Assembly: GCF_001202025.1 (NCBI RefSeq)
Contig: NZ_LGHS01000076.1
Span: forward strand, 1 to 64,000
Origin: Pseudorhodobacter aquimaris
GTDB lineage: Bacteria > Pseudomonadota > Alphaproteobacteria > Rhodobacterales > Rhodobacteraceae
DNA: 64,000 bases
Direction: 5' to 3'
Shown in pieces: positions 8,843-18,761 of this stretch; position 1 is the first letter of the stretch; each line of letters starts with the position of its first letter. The notes beneath the pieces were generated by a model. The model was not told where the DNA came from. It worked only from the letters and a program-made list of their open reading frames with translations, and did no database searches. Position numbers and translations under genes: made by a program.

Positions 8843-9954
8843 GCGAAGGTCTCCCGTTTACGAGAAATGATCAGATGTAAAAACACGGGCACCCCGACAA
8901 AAGCCACGACGATACCAACCGGAAACACTGTTGGACTAAACGCAAGCCGCCCGATGGTATCCGCGGCCAGTAGCATCGCGGCGCCACAGATTGCAGAGAA
9001 TGGCAATAAAAAGCGGTGATCGCCTCCGATGATCATGCGCGCAAGATGTGGCCCGATCAGGCCGACAAAACCGATCACCCCGACAAAACTGATGACGGAT
9101 GCTGCTGCAACCACCGACAGCAAAGTGACCGTCCCGCGAAGCCTGCGGACGTTCATCCCCAAGGATTGCGCAACGTCATCGCCCGCCATCGTCAAGGCAT
9201 TCAATTGCCATGCCTTGCCCTGCATCACTGGCAGCACAACCATCAGCACAGCCGCGCACAGCCCGACCGCATCCCATTGCACGCCATTCAGGCTGCCGAA
9301 GGTCCAATGGACCACACGGGCCAGTTGTTCCTCGGTTGCGACAAACTGCACGGCGGCGGTCATGGCACTGAACAGATACATCAACGCGATGCCGGTGAGG
9401 ATCATCGCCTGCGCCCCCATCCCGCGCCACCACGCCAGAGAAAAGACACAAACCGCACAAAGCAGGGCGAACCCAAAGGCCGAAAGCGGAACGAAATAGA
9501 TGCCCGCAGATTGCAAACCAACGCCAAACATGATGGCGATAGAGGCGCCAAATCCCGCCGCCGAGGACACGCCGATGGTATAGGGGCTGACCAGCGGATT
9601 GCGGGTGATTGCCTGCATAAGAACACCCGAAACCGATAAAGCCGCCCCTGCGACAATCGCCATAACCACGCGCGGCAGCCGCAAGTACAAAAGGATGCGT
9701 GCGGATTGTTCGTCCGTGATCAGATCAAGCTGGCCGAAACTGGCTTGCTGGACAATCACCAGTGCAAGGGTGCCCATGGTTGTTTCGTTGATGCCTTGCA
9801 CCGTAACCGCAGCAGCCGCCACAATCAGCAAGACAAGTGACATCGCCACCATTGCGCCACGGCGTTGACCCCATGCCATATACCGCGCTGCCAAAGCACC
9901 ATCCGGCGTGGCGGTGCTGGATATCGCCGCCCCCTGTTCAGATATGGACCTCAT
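8839..9954 (-). CDS. FecCD-family ABC permease (BtuC-like)
   Basis: A 371-residue membrane protein with about ten hydrophobic segments, typical of FecCD/BtuC. Recognisable stretches are [17 protein letters not shown], the [19 protein letters not shown] region, [12 protein letters not shown] (ATPase coupling loop) and [13 protein letters not shown]. The ATG at 9954 (MRSISEQG) overlaps the binding-protein stop by four bases; the longer frame to 10248 is only the shifted C-terminus of that neighbour. It forms the channel of the importer together with the ATPase and the binding protein. Confidence 0.87.
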   Translation of the reverse strand: MRSISEQGAAISSTATPDGALAARYMAWGQRRGAMVAMSLVLLIVAAAAVTVQGINETTMGTLALVIVQQASFGQLDLITDEQSARILLYLRLPRVVMAIVAGAALSVSGVLMQAITRNPLVSPYTIGVSSAAGFGASIAIMFGVGLQSAGIYFVPLSAFGFALLCAVCVFSLAWWRGMGAQAMILTGIALMYLFSAMTAAVQFVATEEQLARVVHWTFGSLNGVQWDAVGLCAAVLMVVLPVMQGKAWQLNALTMAGDDVAQSLGMNVRRLRGTVTLLSVVAAASVISFVGVIGFVGLIGPHLARMIIGGDHRFLLPFSAICGAAMLLAADTIGRLAFSPTVFPVGIVVAFVGVPVFLHLIISRKRETFA

Positions 9955-10987
9955 GGGGTGTCCTGGAAGGCGCCCTGAAAGGTCATGCCGGGCTGATAGG
10001 GCAGGCCCTGAAAATCCTCGATCCACTGGCGCATTGCCTCTTCGGGATCGATATCGGCAAACAGGTCGGGATGTGCCCATTTGGCGATTTGAAGCGCCCC
10101 CGTGATCTTGGAAGAGCCACCCGCCAGATAATAGTTTATGACATGGATGTTTTGCGATTTTGCGGCCGGCGTTGACTGGATTTCCTCGCGACGGATCAGG
10201 TATTGGCAAATTGGTCCTCAGGGATCGCAGTGTAAGAGCCGGGTTCAAGCTTTACGATCATGGCAGGCGCTCTTTGTACGATTTCCTCTGGGTCAATCGT
10301 GAAAGCGTTCGGGTTGCCACGCGCCGCAGCTTCGTTTTCAATCACGATATCGCCAAACACATTCGCGCCGCCGCCCGCAGCGATCATATCGTGCCAGCCC
10401 GATCCTTGCGTAACGGTCACAAGCGGGCGCTTCTCTTCGAGGTACACGGGCACCGCTGGCACTCCCTGCAAGCGATCGGCCAAGAGTTTGTGATAGCCGG
10501 TATAATAATTGACAAGCCGTGCTGCCTGTTCCTCATGCCCGAACAGGCGGCTCATCAGTTCCACGTTCTCGACATGCTTGAGCGTATCCCAGGCGGTGAT
10601 GACCATCACAGGGATTCCGAAAGGTTCCAGCTGCCGCGCGGCCTCTTCATAGACGCCATTGCGGGGAAGGATCACCAGATCAGGGTTCTTGGCGATAATC
10701 GCTTCGTAGTTCAAATCGTTCTGCCCTTGTCCGACGACGTTGTCTTGGGTGAACTGTGGCCAATAATCCGGGTCGCGAAAGGTGCTGGCACCGGTCCCGA
10801 CAACCTGATCGATTGCACCAATGGCGCGGGCGAATTCAACGGAATAGCGATTGAAAATGACAGCCCGTTTGATGGGCAGGTCGACCTCTACCGAGCGGCC
10901 GACGTCGTCAATGATGGTTTCGGCAACAAGCGCCGAAGTGCTCGCCACCACGACAAATGCGGCGTACAGGATTGATTTGAAGAACAT
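9951..10987 (-). CDS. Periplasmic corrinoid/iron-chelate binding protein, frameshifted
   Basis: Class III (FecB/BtuF-like) binding protein of about 345 residues. It has a signal peptide (MFFKSILYAAFVVVASTSAL, cleaved near VAE), then TIIDDVGRSVEVDLP, NPDLVILPRNGV near residue 95 and the SGWHDMIAAGGGANVFGD run. The 10987 frame stops at 10196 inside a conserved region; its true C-terminus (YLIRREEIQSTPAAK, then NIHVINYYLAGGSS and EEAMRQWIEDFQGLPYQPG) continues in another frame to 9951. The switch near 10200 fits one missing base. The start ATG at 10987 has a GAGGTGATC ribosome-binding site that lies inside a hairpin. It is the first structural gene behind the riboswitch. Confidence 0.82.
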
Positions 10988-11133
10988 GGATCACCTCGAT
11001 CGTGGGAAATGCCACAGGTGATCGAGGGTGCAGCCAGCCCAAGCGCTTGTCCGAACGGGACACCGCCCGGGAATTTTTGTTCAGCCATGACTACCCCCTG
11101 GCCGATCACCTCGTCGGCCTTTGCGTTTGTCAT
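10888..11133 (-). CDS. Possible leader ORF directly behind the cobalamin riboswitch
   Basis: The 81-codon frame starts at an ATG immediately after the last base of the B12 box (AGCCAGGAGACCTGCC at 11149-11134), whose AGGAG can serve as a ribosome-binding site. It begins MTNAKADEVIGQGVV and resembles no family I know. It overlaps the first 100 bases of the binding-protein gene in another frame. Its translation would pass through, and open, the hairpin that hides the binding-protein ribosome-binding site. It may be a coupling leader rather than a useful protein, or merely a chance frame. Confidence 0.4.
   Translation of the reverse strand: MTNAKADEVIGQGVVMAEQKFPGGVPFGQALGLAAPSITCGISHDRGDPCSSNQSCTPHLSWWRALRRLLPKPSLTTSAAR
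10988..11027 (-). promoter_or_regulatory. Hairpins masking the RBS of the binding-protein gene
   Basis: On the minus strand CCTCGATC (11027-11020) can pair with GATCGAGG (11001-10994), with GTGG/CCAC nested inside. Alternatively GATCACCT (11023-11016) can pair with AGGTGATC (10996-10989). Both pairings take up the GAGG Shine-Dalgarno sequence before the ATG at 10987. They are mutually exclusive, so this may be a switch or simply a strong block opened by translation of the leader ORF. Confidence 0.5.
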
Positions 11134-11300
11134 GGCAGGTCTCCTGGCTCACGGCTCAAATGTTTGATGATCCCTTCCCGGCATTGCGGCCAGTGGCATG
11201 ATCTCAAACTCGCCGCCTACAGTTGCGAGGGCAGCCACAGACAGGGATAAATCCCGTCCTGCGTTCCCTTTTCATCCGCTGATGCGGAACCGTGATGCAC
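11134..11300 (-). ncRNA. Cobalamin (B12) riboswitch
   Basis: On the minus strand the B12 box AGCCAGGAGACCTGCC lies at 11149-11134. Upstream in the right order are GCCACTG followed by GGGAAGG (about 11197-11173), the ACTG-rich core with CTCGCAACTGTAGGCGG (about 11230-11213) and GGATGAAAAGGGAAC (about 11278-11264), matching the L5-L13 receptor and conserved G-A-A-A-A-G-GGAA element of the family. The 5' limit is approximate. It controls the transporter/monooxygenase operon, most likely shutting it down when adenosylcobalamin is plentiful. Confidence 0.88.
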
Positions 11301-11419
11301 CAAGAGGTTTCACACTTCCATACGAAAGCCAAGCGCAATCGTCGGCCGGTCTGATGGTGAGGACAGGTGTGTCGCGCGCTGCCATCAGCCGCACCGGGGG
11401 AATGCCGTCATATGCTATG

Positions 11420-12424
11420 TTATTTGAGCGCCGGAAAGTAATCGGTTGGCGAGATGCTGATTTTTTGCAAGTCTTCGCTCTCCTTGGTAAGCAGTACAAC
11501 CTTTGGCCCAACCGGTCTGGCTGACCTTTCGGCGCTGACGGCTTGCCGGATTGCCATCACGCCCTGCTGCGTAGGGTCGTCAAAGGATGCGGCCAGAACA
11601 TTCCCGTTCATCAGGCTTCGCAAAATCGTATGGCTGGTATAGGTCGACAGCAGCTTTGGCACATGTTGATTTTCATTTGCCGCAAGCAGGCCAATCACCG
11701 CCTCAATCGCCGGGGCGCTGCCGATCAGATAGTCGACATCCGGGTGCCGTTCCAATGCTGTCTGAACACTCATAAGCTGGCGCCGCAGCCCGGTATCCGC
11801 CGAGAAAACCCCGGTGATTGCCACTGAACTGTTTGTCAGCCCCCGTCGCAAACCAGCCTCGACGGGCGCGGTCCAGCCCGCGGCCCGCGGCCCCGATATC
11901 AGCACCGCCGTCTTAGGCCCCGTGCCCTTGGGGTGAAGCCCGCCCAGATAGCGGCCGATAACAAAGCCCATATCTTCCCAGTCTACCCCGATCTGCCCAC
12001 TAAGCGCGTCAGAGTGCAGCTCGTTGACCAGACCGAAAACAGGCATGTCTTTTGCAGCACGCCTGACAGCTTGCAAAAGATCGGGGTGATCCGATGAGAC
12101 CGCAGCGATCAGGATCGCATCGACACCACGCGCAACACATTGATCCAGCAGTTTGACCTGCTCGGCGTGCGCGTTATATCCGCCAGACTCATAAAGCAGC
12201 AGTTCGACGTTCTGGCGCGCTGCTTCCTGCTCCAGCCCGTAGCCGACGCTAAGCCAGTATTCATCCTTGAAATGCGGGACCAATACGCAAAACAGCCGCG
12301 CAGCTTGGGCCGGAGATGCCGCCAAAGGCGCGCCCCCGAATACCGAACAAATCATCGCAAGTGTGATTGAACACAGCGTTATGGCCCCGTAGAGTTTGGA
12401 AATGCGACAGGCAAGATTTGACAC
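11420..12424 (-). CDS. torT: TorT-like periplasmic TMAO-sensing protein
   Basis: A periplasmic-binding-protein-fold (PBP type I) protein of about 334 residues. After a hydrophobic signal region (ITLCSITLAMICSVFGG, cleavage near AQA-ARL) come FCVLVPHFKDEYWLSVGYGL, ARGVDAILIAAVSSDH and the GVFSADTGLRRQLMSVQ stretch, matching TorT, the TMAO-binding partner of the TorS sensor. The start is uncertain. The GTG at 12424 gives a normal signal peptide with basic N-region but overlaps the divergent torS start by 23 bases; the ATG at 12355 avoids this but begins inside the hydrophobic segment. In the model system TorT binds TMAO and docks on the TorS sensor domain. The intact frame and torS/torR/torA neighbours support the name. 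Confidence 0.82.
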   Translation of the reverse strand: MSNLACRISKLYGAITLCSITLAMICSVFGGAPLAASPAQAARLFCVLVPHFKDEYWLSVGYGLEQEAARQNVELLLYESGGYNAHAEQVKLLDQCVARGVDAILIAAVSSDHPDLLQAVRRAAKDMPVFGLVNELHSDALSGQIGVDWEDMGFVIGRYLGGLHPKGTGPKTAVLISGPRAAGWTAPVEAGLRRGLTNSSVAITGVFSADTGLRRQLMSVQTALERHPDVDYLIGSAPAIEAVIGLLAANENQHVPKLLSTYTSHTILRSLMNGNVLAASFDDPTQQGVMAIRQAVSAERSARPVGPKVVLLTKESEDLQKISISPTDYFPALK

Positions 12425-15166
12425 GCGACTGATCCAGATTCTTTCTGCTATGGCTGTGTTGGCCATTATGGTGGGTGTGGCGGCGATTGCGGTCAACCGC
12501 TATTCGGTGCGCCGTCAAAGCGATTTGATTGAAACCATTCTTCCCGCCATGCAGCTGGCCAGCCGAATAGGTGAGACAACCGAAGTTGTCAGCACACTTG
12601 CGACCGCCTTCGTCCATGCCGACACACCCGAAGACCTAAAGAAAGTCGCGTCAGCGCTGGGCTTGGCTGTTAGCAAGATCGAGGCGGGAGCGCGTGAACT
12701 TGAGGGTATTAATCCCCTGCCACCAGATAACACTTCGTCGGAGGCGGCCAAAATCGTCGAGCGCATGGCGCGGAACGGGCAAGAAGAGTTGCGTCTGTCA
12801 ATCGCGATTGCAAGGGCAGGGGGGGAGCTTGGGCGCGTGGGCGACCAGCTTGATCGGTTGGTCGAGGCTGAAACCGATCTTGCGCGCCTGAAGATCACTG
12901 CAGGCATTGCCGGGATTTATGCGGGTCAGGAACCGGATCTGCGATCATCGCTTGATACGCTGGCCGATCGATATTTTTTTGCCTTTGAGCGCCTTGCCGA
13001 ATTGGCACGTATGGTTGATACCATACGCCTGAAATTCCAACAGGTGCCGGACATTGTCACCGCGGATGAAGTGGCGCGTTTAACCTCTGAATTGGACGAA
13101 CAGATCGAACTGGCTGCGGGCCGCATTACCTATTTGCCGACAGGGGCGGCACAACAAGAGGTCACTGCGCTTATTCAGACCTTTCGGGACGCTTTGGCGG
13201 TCGAAGGGCTGATAGATTTACAGCGTATGCGGATTGCGCTGCAAAATGCGATTGCAACCGACAGTGAGGATCTGCGCCTTGTGATCTCAAGCCTGTCGGA
13301 TCGGGCAAGACAGGCGCGGGATGCGGTGCAGGCGACCGGGCTTGCGCATATGACCGAGGTGCAGAGGGTCTCGTCACAGATGACGGCGGCCTTGCTGGCG
13401 TGGGTCATTGCTGCGGTGATCGCAGGGGCTGTGCTCTGGCTTTATGCCCGCAAGCAATTGGTGGCGCGGCTTGCCAATCTGTCCGCCGCATTGTCGCGGT
13501 TGCAGGCGGTGATTACGGCGCGCCTGTTGTGATCAGTGGACAGGATGAAATCGGACGGATGGAAAAGGCGCTCAACATCCTGCGCCGCCGCGCAGAGGAT
13601 GCCGACCGGTTGCGTGGCAATCTGGAAGAAGCCGTGATGGCGCGCACCGGTGACGTGGTCGCCGAGATGCAAGCGTCAGACGCCGCGCGTGCAAAAGCCG
13701 AGGCCGCCGACCGTAGCAAAACCGATTTTCTTGCACGCATGAGCCATGAGATCAGAACCCCGCTGAACGGCACGATTGGGATGCTGGATTTGCTGGTGGC
13801 TGAGGAACCAGACCCCGACCTTAAACAAAGGGCGCATGCCGCGCTTGCGTCGGCCCGCGCGCTGCTTGATATCACCAATGATATTCTGAATTACGCAGCC
13901 AGCGAAGACAGCAAAAACCCGGACAACGCCGTGCATTTCCACTTGCGGGAATTTGTCGGGCAATTGGGGCATCAGCTACAATCCCTCACGCTGCCGAAAA
14001 AGCTGGACGCGATTGTCGATCTTTCGGAAGGCGCGCCGATTGTCTTATATGGTGATGTTGTCAAGATCCGCCAAATCGTCGGCAATCTTATTTCCAACGC
14101 CGTCAAATACACCAAAAGCGGCACTGTTATGCTTAGCGTTGATCACGCCCTTGATGCACAAAACGGGAAGCCCGTGATCAGTTTTAGCGTCGCGGATACC
14201 GGTGTTGGCATGACGCAAAATGCGATTTCCTATGCCTTTGATGCCTATACCCGGGCCGATTCGGCCAAGCGTGCGGGCATCGAGGGCATTGGGCTTGGCC
14301 TTGCGATTTCGCGCAAGCTGACCGAGGCGCTGGGCGCGGCGCTGACTGTGGAAAGCGAGCCGGGGGTCGGCAGCAGGTTTACCCTGACGGTGCCGCTTGC
14401 GCTGGGCGACGCCGCCCTTGCAAGGGACGAGGCCGATGTGACCGGCGATGTTGCCCGCGACCTGAACGTGCTGGTGATAGATGATCATGCCGTCAACCTT
14501 ATGGTTGCACGCGGATATCTTGAGCGGTTGGGTTGCCGCGTTCACCAAGCCGGAACAGGGGCCGCGGCACTTGAGGCAGCAGCGGAGCAACGCTTTGATC
14601 TGGTGTTGATCGACCTCGACCTGCCTGACATGCGTGGCGAAAAGGTTGCCGAGCTTTTGGGACAAAATCCTGATGCGCCGATGCTGATTGCGCTGACGGC
14701 CTATCTGGTGGAGGATACCGTGGAAAGCCGTGCAAGGCTGGGTGTCTCATATGTCTTGCAAAAGCCGATATCGCCCCGCGCCCTGGCTTCGGTGCTTGAC
14801 GGTGTTTCATCGGGGGACCCCCGCGAACAGATGTCGGTTTTGGAAAGCCTGCGGGACGATATCTCGGACCTCGGGGCCGAAACTACGGGCATGATCGTGC
14901 GCGAATTTCTGGCGGCGCTGCCTGCAGATGTTGATATGGTTTTGACGGCATCCGGCAAGGCACAGCAAAAGGCGGCCCATAAGCTTAAGGGAGCGGCGGC
15001 CAATTTTCGGCTGGAGGCGCTTTGTGCAGCCCTTTTGCGTGTGGAAGCGGGGGCTGATGCAGAATCGCTTGACGCCGTAAAGCGACTTGCGGCCGAGGCT
15101 GCGCGCCTATTGCAAGCGGCGATGAAGGAGGCGGGTCTTCAGACCGTCGCAGGGTCCACGAAATGA
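12402..15166 (+). CDS. torS: TorS-like hybrid sensor kinase, frameshifted
   Basis: Tripartite sensor of about 920 residues if repaired. Order: transmembrane helix (about residues 10-32), helical periplasmic sensor domain to about 335, second transmembrane helix (LLAWVIAAVIAGAVLWLYA), HAMP, HisKA with FLARMSHEIRTPLNG, HATPase with NLISNAVKYTKSG, DTGVGM and GIGLGLAISRKL, a receiver domain (VLVIDDHAVN, phospho-Asp in LVLIDLDLPDM), and a C-terminal HPt with AHKLKGAAANF. The frame starting at 12402 ends at 13532; the HAMP and everything after run in the frame ending at 15166. The switch near 13500 fits one missing base. It would sense TMAO through TorT and pass phosphate to TorR. The 3' end overlaps torR by 28 bases. 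Confidence 0.87.
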
Positions 15167-15843
15167 TAGCCCTGCCCGTGTTGCGTCAGGATCCACTCTG
15201 GATTGGCCGGGTCGCGCTCAAGCTTCTTGCGCAGGCGGCCGACAACGACATCTATCATCCGGTCGCTTGATCGCATCGCCGCGCGTCCGATCAGCTCCGA
15301 AAGGCGCGTTCGGCTTAATGTCTGACCGGGGTGATCGGCCAGTGCTGCCATGACGTCAAACTCTTGCGAGGTCAGATGCTCGGTGCGGGCCGCCGAGACC
15401 AGCCTGCGCCGGATGCGGTCAAAACACCAGGGGCCAAAGACCTCGACCGGTGGCGGGCCTTGGGGGGCCTGACCGATATCTGCGATCCGTGCCAGCAGGT
15501 TTTTTACCCGCGCTGCCAGTTCGCGCTTGTCAAACGGCTTGGTGACATAATCATCGGCACCCATCTCAAGCCCGACAATCTTGTCGATCTGATCATCCCG
15601 TGCGGTCAGCAGAATGATCCCGACACGCGACATCGTGCGCTGCTCACGCGTAATGGTAAGCCCGTCTTTGCCGTCAAGATTTATATCAATCAGCAAAAGC
15701 TCGGGCGGGTCTACTTGAATAACCGTTTCCATCGCCTCGGCATCCTCGGCTTCGCTGACGCGGTAGCCTTGCTCGCGCAAATAGGCCGCAAGGCGCATGC
15801 GCGTCGTGCGATCGTCTTCGACAATGAGTATGTGCTGGGCCAT
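15139..15843 (-). CDS. torR: TorR-like response regulator (OmpR family)
   Basis: A 234-residue response regulator. The receiver domain has the acidic pair in ILIVEDDRTTRM, phospho-Asp in LLLIDINLDGKDG near residue 54 and the conserved Lys in DYVTKPFDKREL near 105. A winged-helix DNA-binding domain follows (LTSQEFDVMAALADHPGQ, MIDVVVGRLRKKLE). It is transcribed away from torA, sharing the 115-base intergenic region with it and converging on torS. In the Tor system phosphorylated TorR switches on torA when TMAO is present. Confidence 0.88.
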   Translation of the reverse strand: MAQHILIVEDDRTTRMRLAAYLREQGYRVSEAEDAEAMETVIQVDPPELLLIDINLDGKDGLTITREQRTMSRVGIILLTARDDQIDKIVGLEMGADDYVTKPFDKRELAARVKNLLARIADIGQAPQGPPPVEVFGPWCFDRIRRRLVSAARTEHLTSQEFDVMAALADHPGQTLSRTRLSELIGRAAMRSSDRMIDVVVGRLRKKLERDPANPEWILTQHGQGYHFVDPATV

Positions 15844-15852
15844 GGCCTCTGA

Positions 15853-15910
15853 TTACATTTCTTTACATTTTAGGACAAGCCAATTTGCGCAAGCGCATGT
15901 TTGTGCAAGC
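15853..15910 (+). promoter_or_regulatory. Candidate TorR binding repeats in the torR-torA region
   Basis: TTACATTT occurs twice exactly ten bases apart (15853-15860, 15863-15870), i.e. on the same face of the helix, as expected for tandem OmpR-family binding. A second pair, TTGCGCAAGC (15885-15894) and TTGTGCAAGC (15901-15910), follows. The E. coli TorR box sequence differs, so assignment to TorR rests on position and repeat geometry. Confidence 0.5.
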
Positions 15911-15958
15911 CCCTTTAGAATAATGTGGTGGCAGATCGTTTATCCCAGGAGGAAAAAT

Positions 15959-18627
15959 ATGTCATTCACCCAACCAACCCGGCGCGCCTTCTTGCAGGGT
16001 GGTGCGGCCATGTTTGGCGCAAGCACCCTGATGGGCACAACGGCCATGGCCGCGCTTGATCCGAACTCCTTCAAGGACCGCATTTTCCACGCCTCGCACT
16101 TTGGCCCGTTTGAAGCGGTCGTGCGCGAAGGCAAGCTTATCGGGATCAATAGCATCACCGAGCTTGATGCACGCCCGACCGAGATGCTGAGCTATGGCGT
16201 CAAAGACCGCACCTATGATAAGTCCCGGATCAACTATCCGATGGTGCGCAAATCCTATCTTGAGGGCTGGGAAACCGGCGACACCAAGCCAGAGCTTCGT
16301 GGCAAGGAAGAATACGTCAAGGTTGATTGGGATACCGCATGGAGCCTTGCGGCCAAGGCACTGCTTGATACCGCGGCAAATCACGGCAACGAATCGATCT
16401 TCAGCTCGTCTTATGGTGGCTGGTCAAATGCCGGGACCTTCCGGCCCAACGTGCTTCAGGGCCGCTTGATCAACCTCATAGGCGGCTGCACAAATACGTC
16501 TGGTGACTGGTCTGCCGGTGCGTCACAGGTGTCCTTGCCCCATATCATCGGCGATATGGAGGTGTATTCCGCGCAATCTGCATGGGAAACCATCCGCGAT
16601 GAAACCGATGTTTTTGTGCTGATCGGCTGTGATCCGATCAAGAACAACCGGATCGAGTTCCGCGTTGCCGACCACGGCATGTATGCGCATTGGGAAGAGA
16701 TCCGCGATGCCGGTGTCAAATTTGTATCGCTTAACCCGCAGCGCACGGCGTCTGACGAATACCTGAATGCCGATTGGGTCAAGATTGTGCCCAATACCGA
16801 TGTTGCGCTGTTCTGTGCCATGGCACAACACGTGCTTGAGATGGGTCTTAGGATCGTGCCTATATGGACAAATACACTGTCGGTGCCGACAAGTGGATTG
16901 CCTACCTCAAGGGTGAAGATGATGGTGTAGTTAAAACACCGGCCTGGGCCGCCGAGATTACCGGCATTGATGAGGCCAAGATCAAAGAACTGGCAGAGCT
17001 TTTTGCCACCTCCAACACCGAGTTTGCAGGTGCATGGTCGTTGCAACGCGCCCAACACGGCGAAATGACGCATTGGGCCATCATCAACTTTGCCGCCCTT
17101 ACAGGCAAGATCGGCAAGCCGGGCTGCGGTGTTGGCTTTAGCTGGCATTACGGCAACGGCGGCATGCCAGCATCGGGTAAATCCTTGCCCGTTGGCATGT
17201 CCCAAGGGCGCAACTTTGTCAAAGGTGTCTGCCCTGCAAGCCGGATCACCGAAATGCTGGAAAACCCCGGCAAAGAGGTCTTTTACAACGGCAACACCCA
17301 TACCTATCCGAATGTGAAGCTGATCTTTAACGCTGGCAACAACTTCATGAGCCACCAGCAGGATACCAACCGCCTGATCCGTGCGCTGGAAACCGTCGAG
17401 ACCGTGATCAGCGTGGATATCTGGTGGACAGCGGCAACGCGCTGGTGTGACATCGTGATGCCCGCCGCATCGACGCTGGAACAAGATGACATCTCATCAG
17501 GGGGCACCTATTCCAACGACCGCGTCTATGCGATGAAGAAAGTTATCGAGCCGATCGGCGACAGTCTGCCTGACTATGAGATTTTCGAAGGGCTTGCCGA
17601 TAAACTCGGGCTGTGGATGCAGTTTACCGAGGGTGAAGACAAGATGTATCACATCAAGCTGGCCTATGAGAAATCCAGCGCAGCCGCGCATACCCCGTTC
17701 GAAGAGTTCTGGGAAAAGGGCTATGCCCGCATGGCGGTGCCTGAAGCGGCCCGAAAATGGACACGCCACGGCGAATTCTATCAGGATCCCGAGGGCAACC
17801 CGCTGCACACCGCATCCGGCAAGATCGAGATGTTCTGCGAAGACTTTGCGAAACTTGAGATCGACGACATGCCCGGCATGCCGAAGTGGATGGAGAAACA
17901 CGAATACCTTGGCAACGCCAAAGAAGGCCAGCTGCATGTGGTGTCTCCGCACCCTTGGTTCCGCCTGCACAGCCAGATGGACCAGTCCGAGACCCTGCGT
18001 GACCTCTACAAGATTCAGGGCCGCGAGCCGGTGCGGATCAACACCCAGGATGCCGCATCACGCGGGATCGAAGATGGTGATCTTGTTGAACTGTACAACG
18101 ACCGTGGCACGGTAATCGCTGGCGCTGTTGTCAGTGACGATATCATGCCGGGCGTTGTTTCGCTCTATGAGGGCGCGTGGCCATCGCTGGACAGCAAGGG
18201 CCGTTGCAACTCTGGCTTGGTCAACTTCTTGACCTCGACACAAAGAAGCTCGGGTCTGGCACAGGCGACAACGGCCAATACAACCCTGTGCAGCATGCGT
18301 AAATGTGAGGATCCCGAGGGGCCAAACCAGGCTTATGAAAAGCCGCCGATCATCGACGATATGGAAATTGCCGCGATCGACGAAGACAAGCTTGGCCTTG
18401 ACCGTCTCGAGGCGCTGACCGAAAGCCTCTATGCGGACATGGAACCGGGTGAGAAGATATTCTTTGAGCGCTGCACCGTTTGTCACGCGCCGCGCGAAGT
18501 GTCTCATTTCACACAGCAACAGTGGAAGGGCATCACCCCGTCGATGTTCCCGCGGGCTGGTCTGGAAGAAGATGAAGCAGCGCTTGTCATGGATTACCTG
18601 ATGAAGAATGCTTCTGACGCGATGTAA
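15959..18627 (+). CDS. torA: TMAO reductase TorA with fused C-terminal cytochrome c domain, frameshifted
   Basis: Periplasmic molybdopterin (bis-MGD) reductase of about 889 residues if repaired. A twin-arginine signal (TRRAFLQGGAAMFGAST) is followed by the DMSO-reductase family body: SSSYGGWSNAG with the likely Mo-ligand serine, GGCTNTSGDWSAGASQVSLP, VLIGCDPIKNNRIEFRVADH and, late, VVSLYEGAWPS. The frame from 15959 ends at 16930, while DKYTVGADKWIAYLKGE onward runs in another frame; the switch near 16850 fits one missing base. After the normal TorA end an extra 90 residues contain ERCTVCHAPRE (CXXCH haem site) and a likely Met ligand in ITPSMFPRAG. The ribosome-binding site is AGGAGG at 15948. 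TMAO is reduced to trimethylamine; the haem domain may take over electron entry normally given by TorC. Confidence 0.88.
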
Positions 18628-18640
18628 GCACAAAACCACG

Positions 18641-18666
18641 CAGGAGGCCGGGCAATCGGCCTCCTG
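18641..18666 (+). terminator. Hairpin after torA
   Basis: CAGGAGGCC at 18641-18649 pairs perfectly with GGCCTCCTG at 18658-18666 over an 8-base loop; TATCTT follows. Likely terminates or attenuates read-through into the DUF2478 gene. Confidence 0.65.
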
Positions 18667-18761
18667 TATCTTGCCGCGCAGCCTTTCCCAAAACCTGATG
18701 CGGCGAAAATTTCAACCGGCGCGCCGTTCACCCGGGGCCGCCACCTGACAGGAGAGCAATC

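Noticed and set aside
8839-10248. Permease with a 98-residue N-terminal extension
   Set aside because: The extension is the out-of-frame C-terminus of the binding-protein gene; the ATG at 9954 overlaps that gene's stop by four bases.
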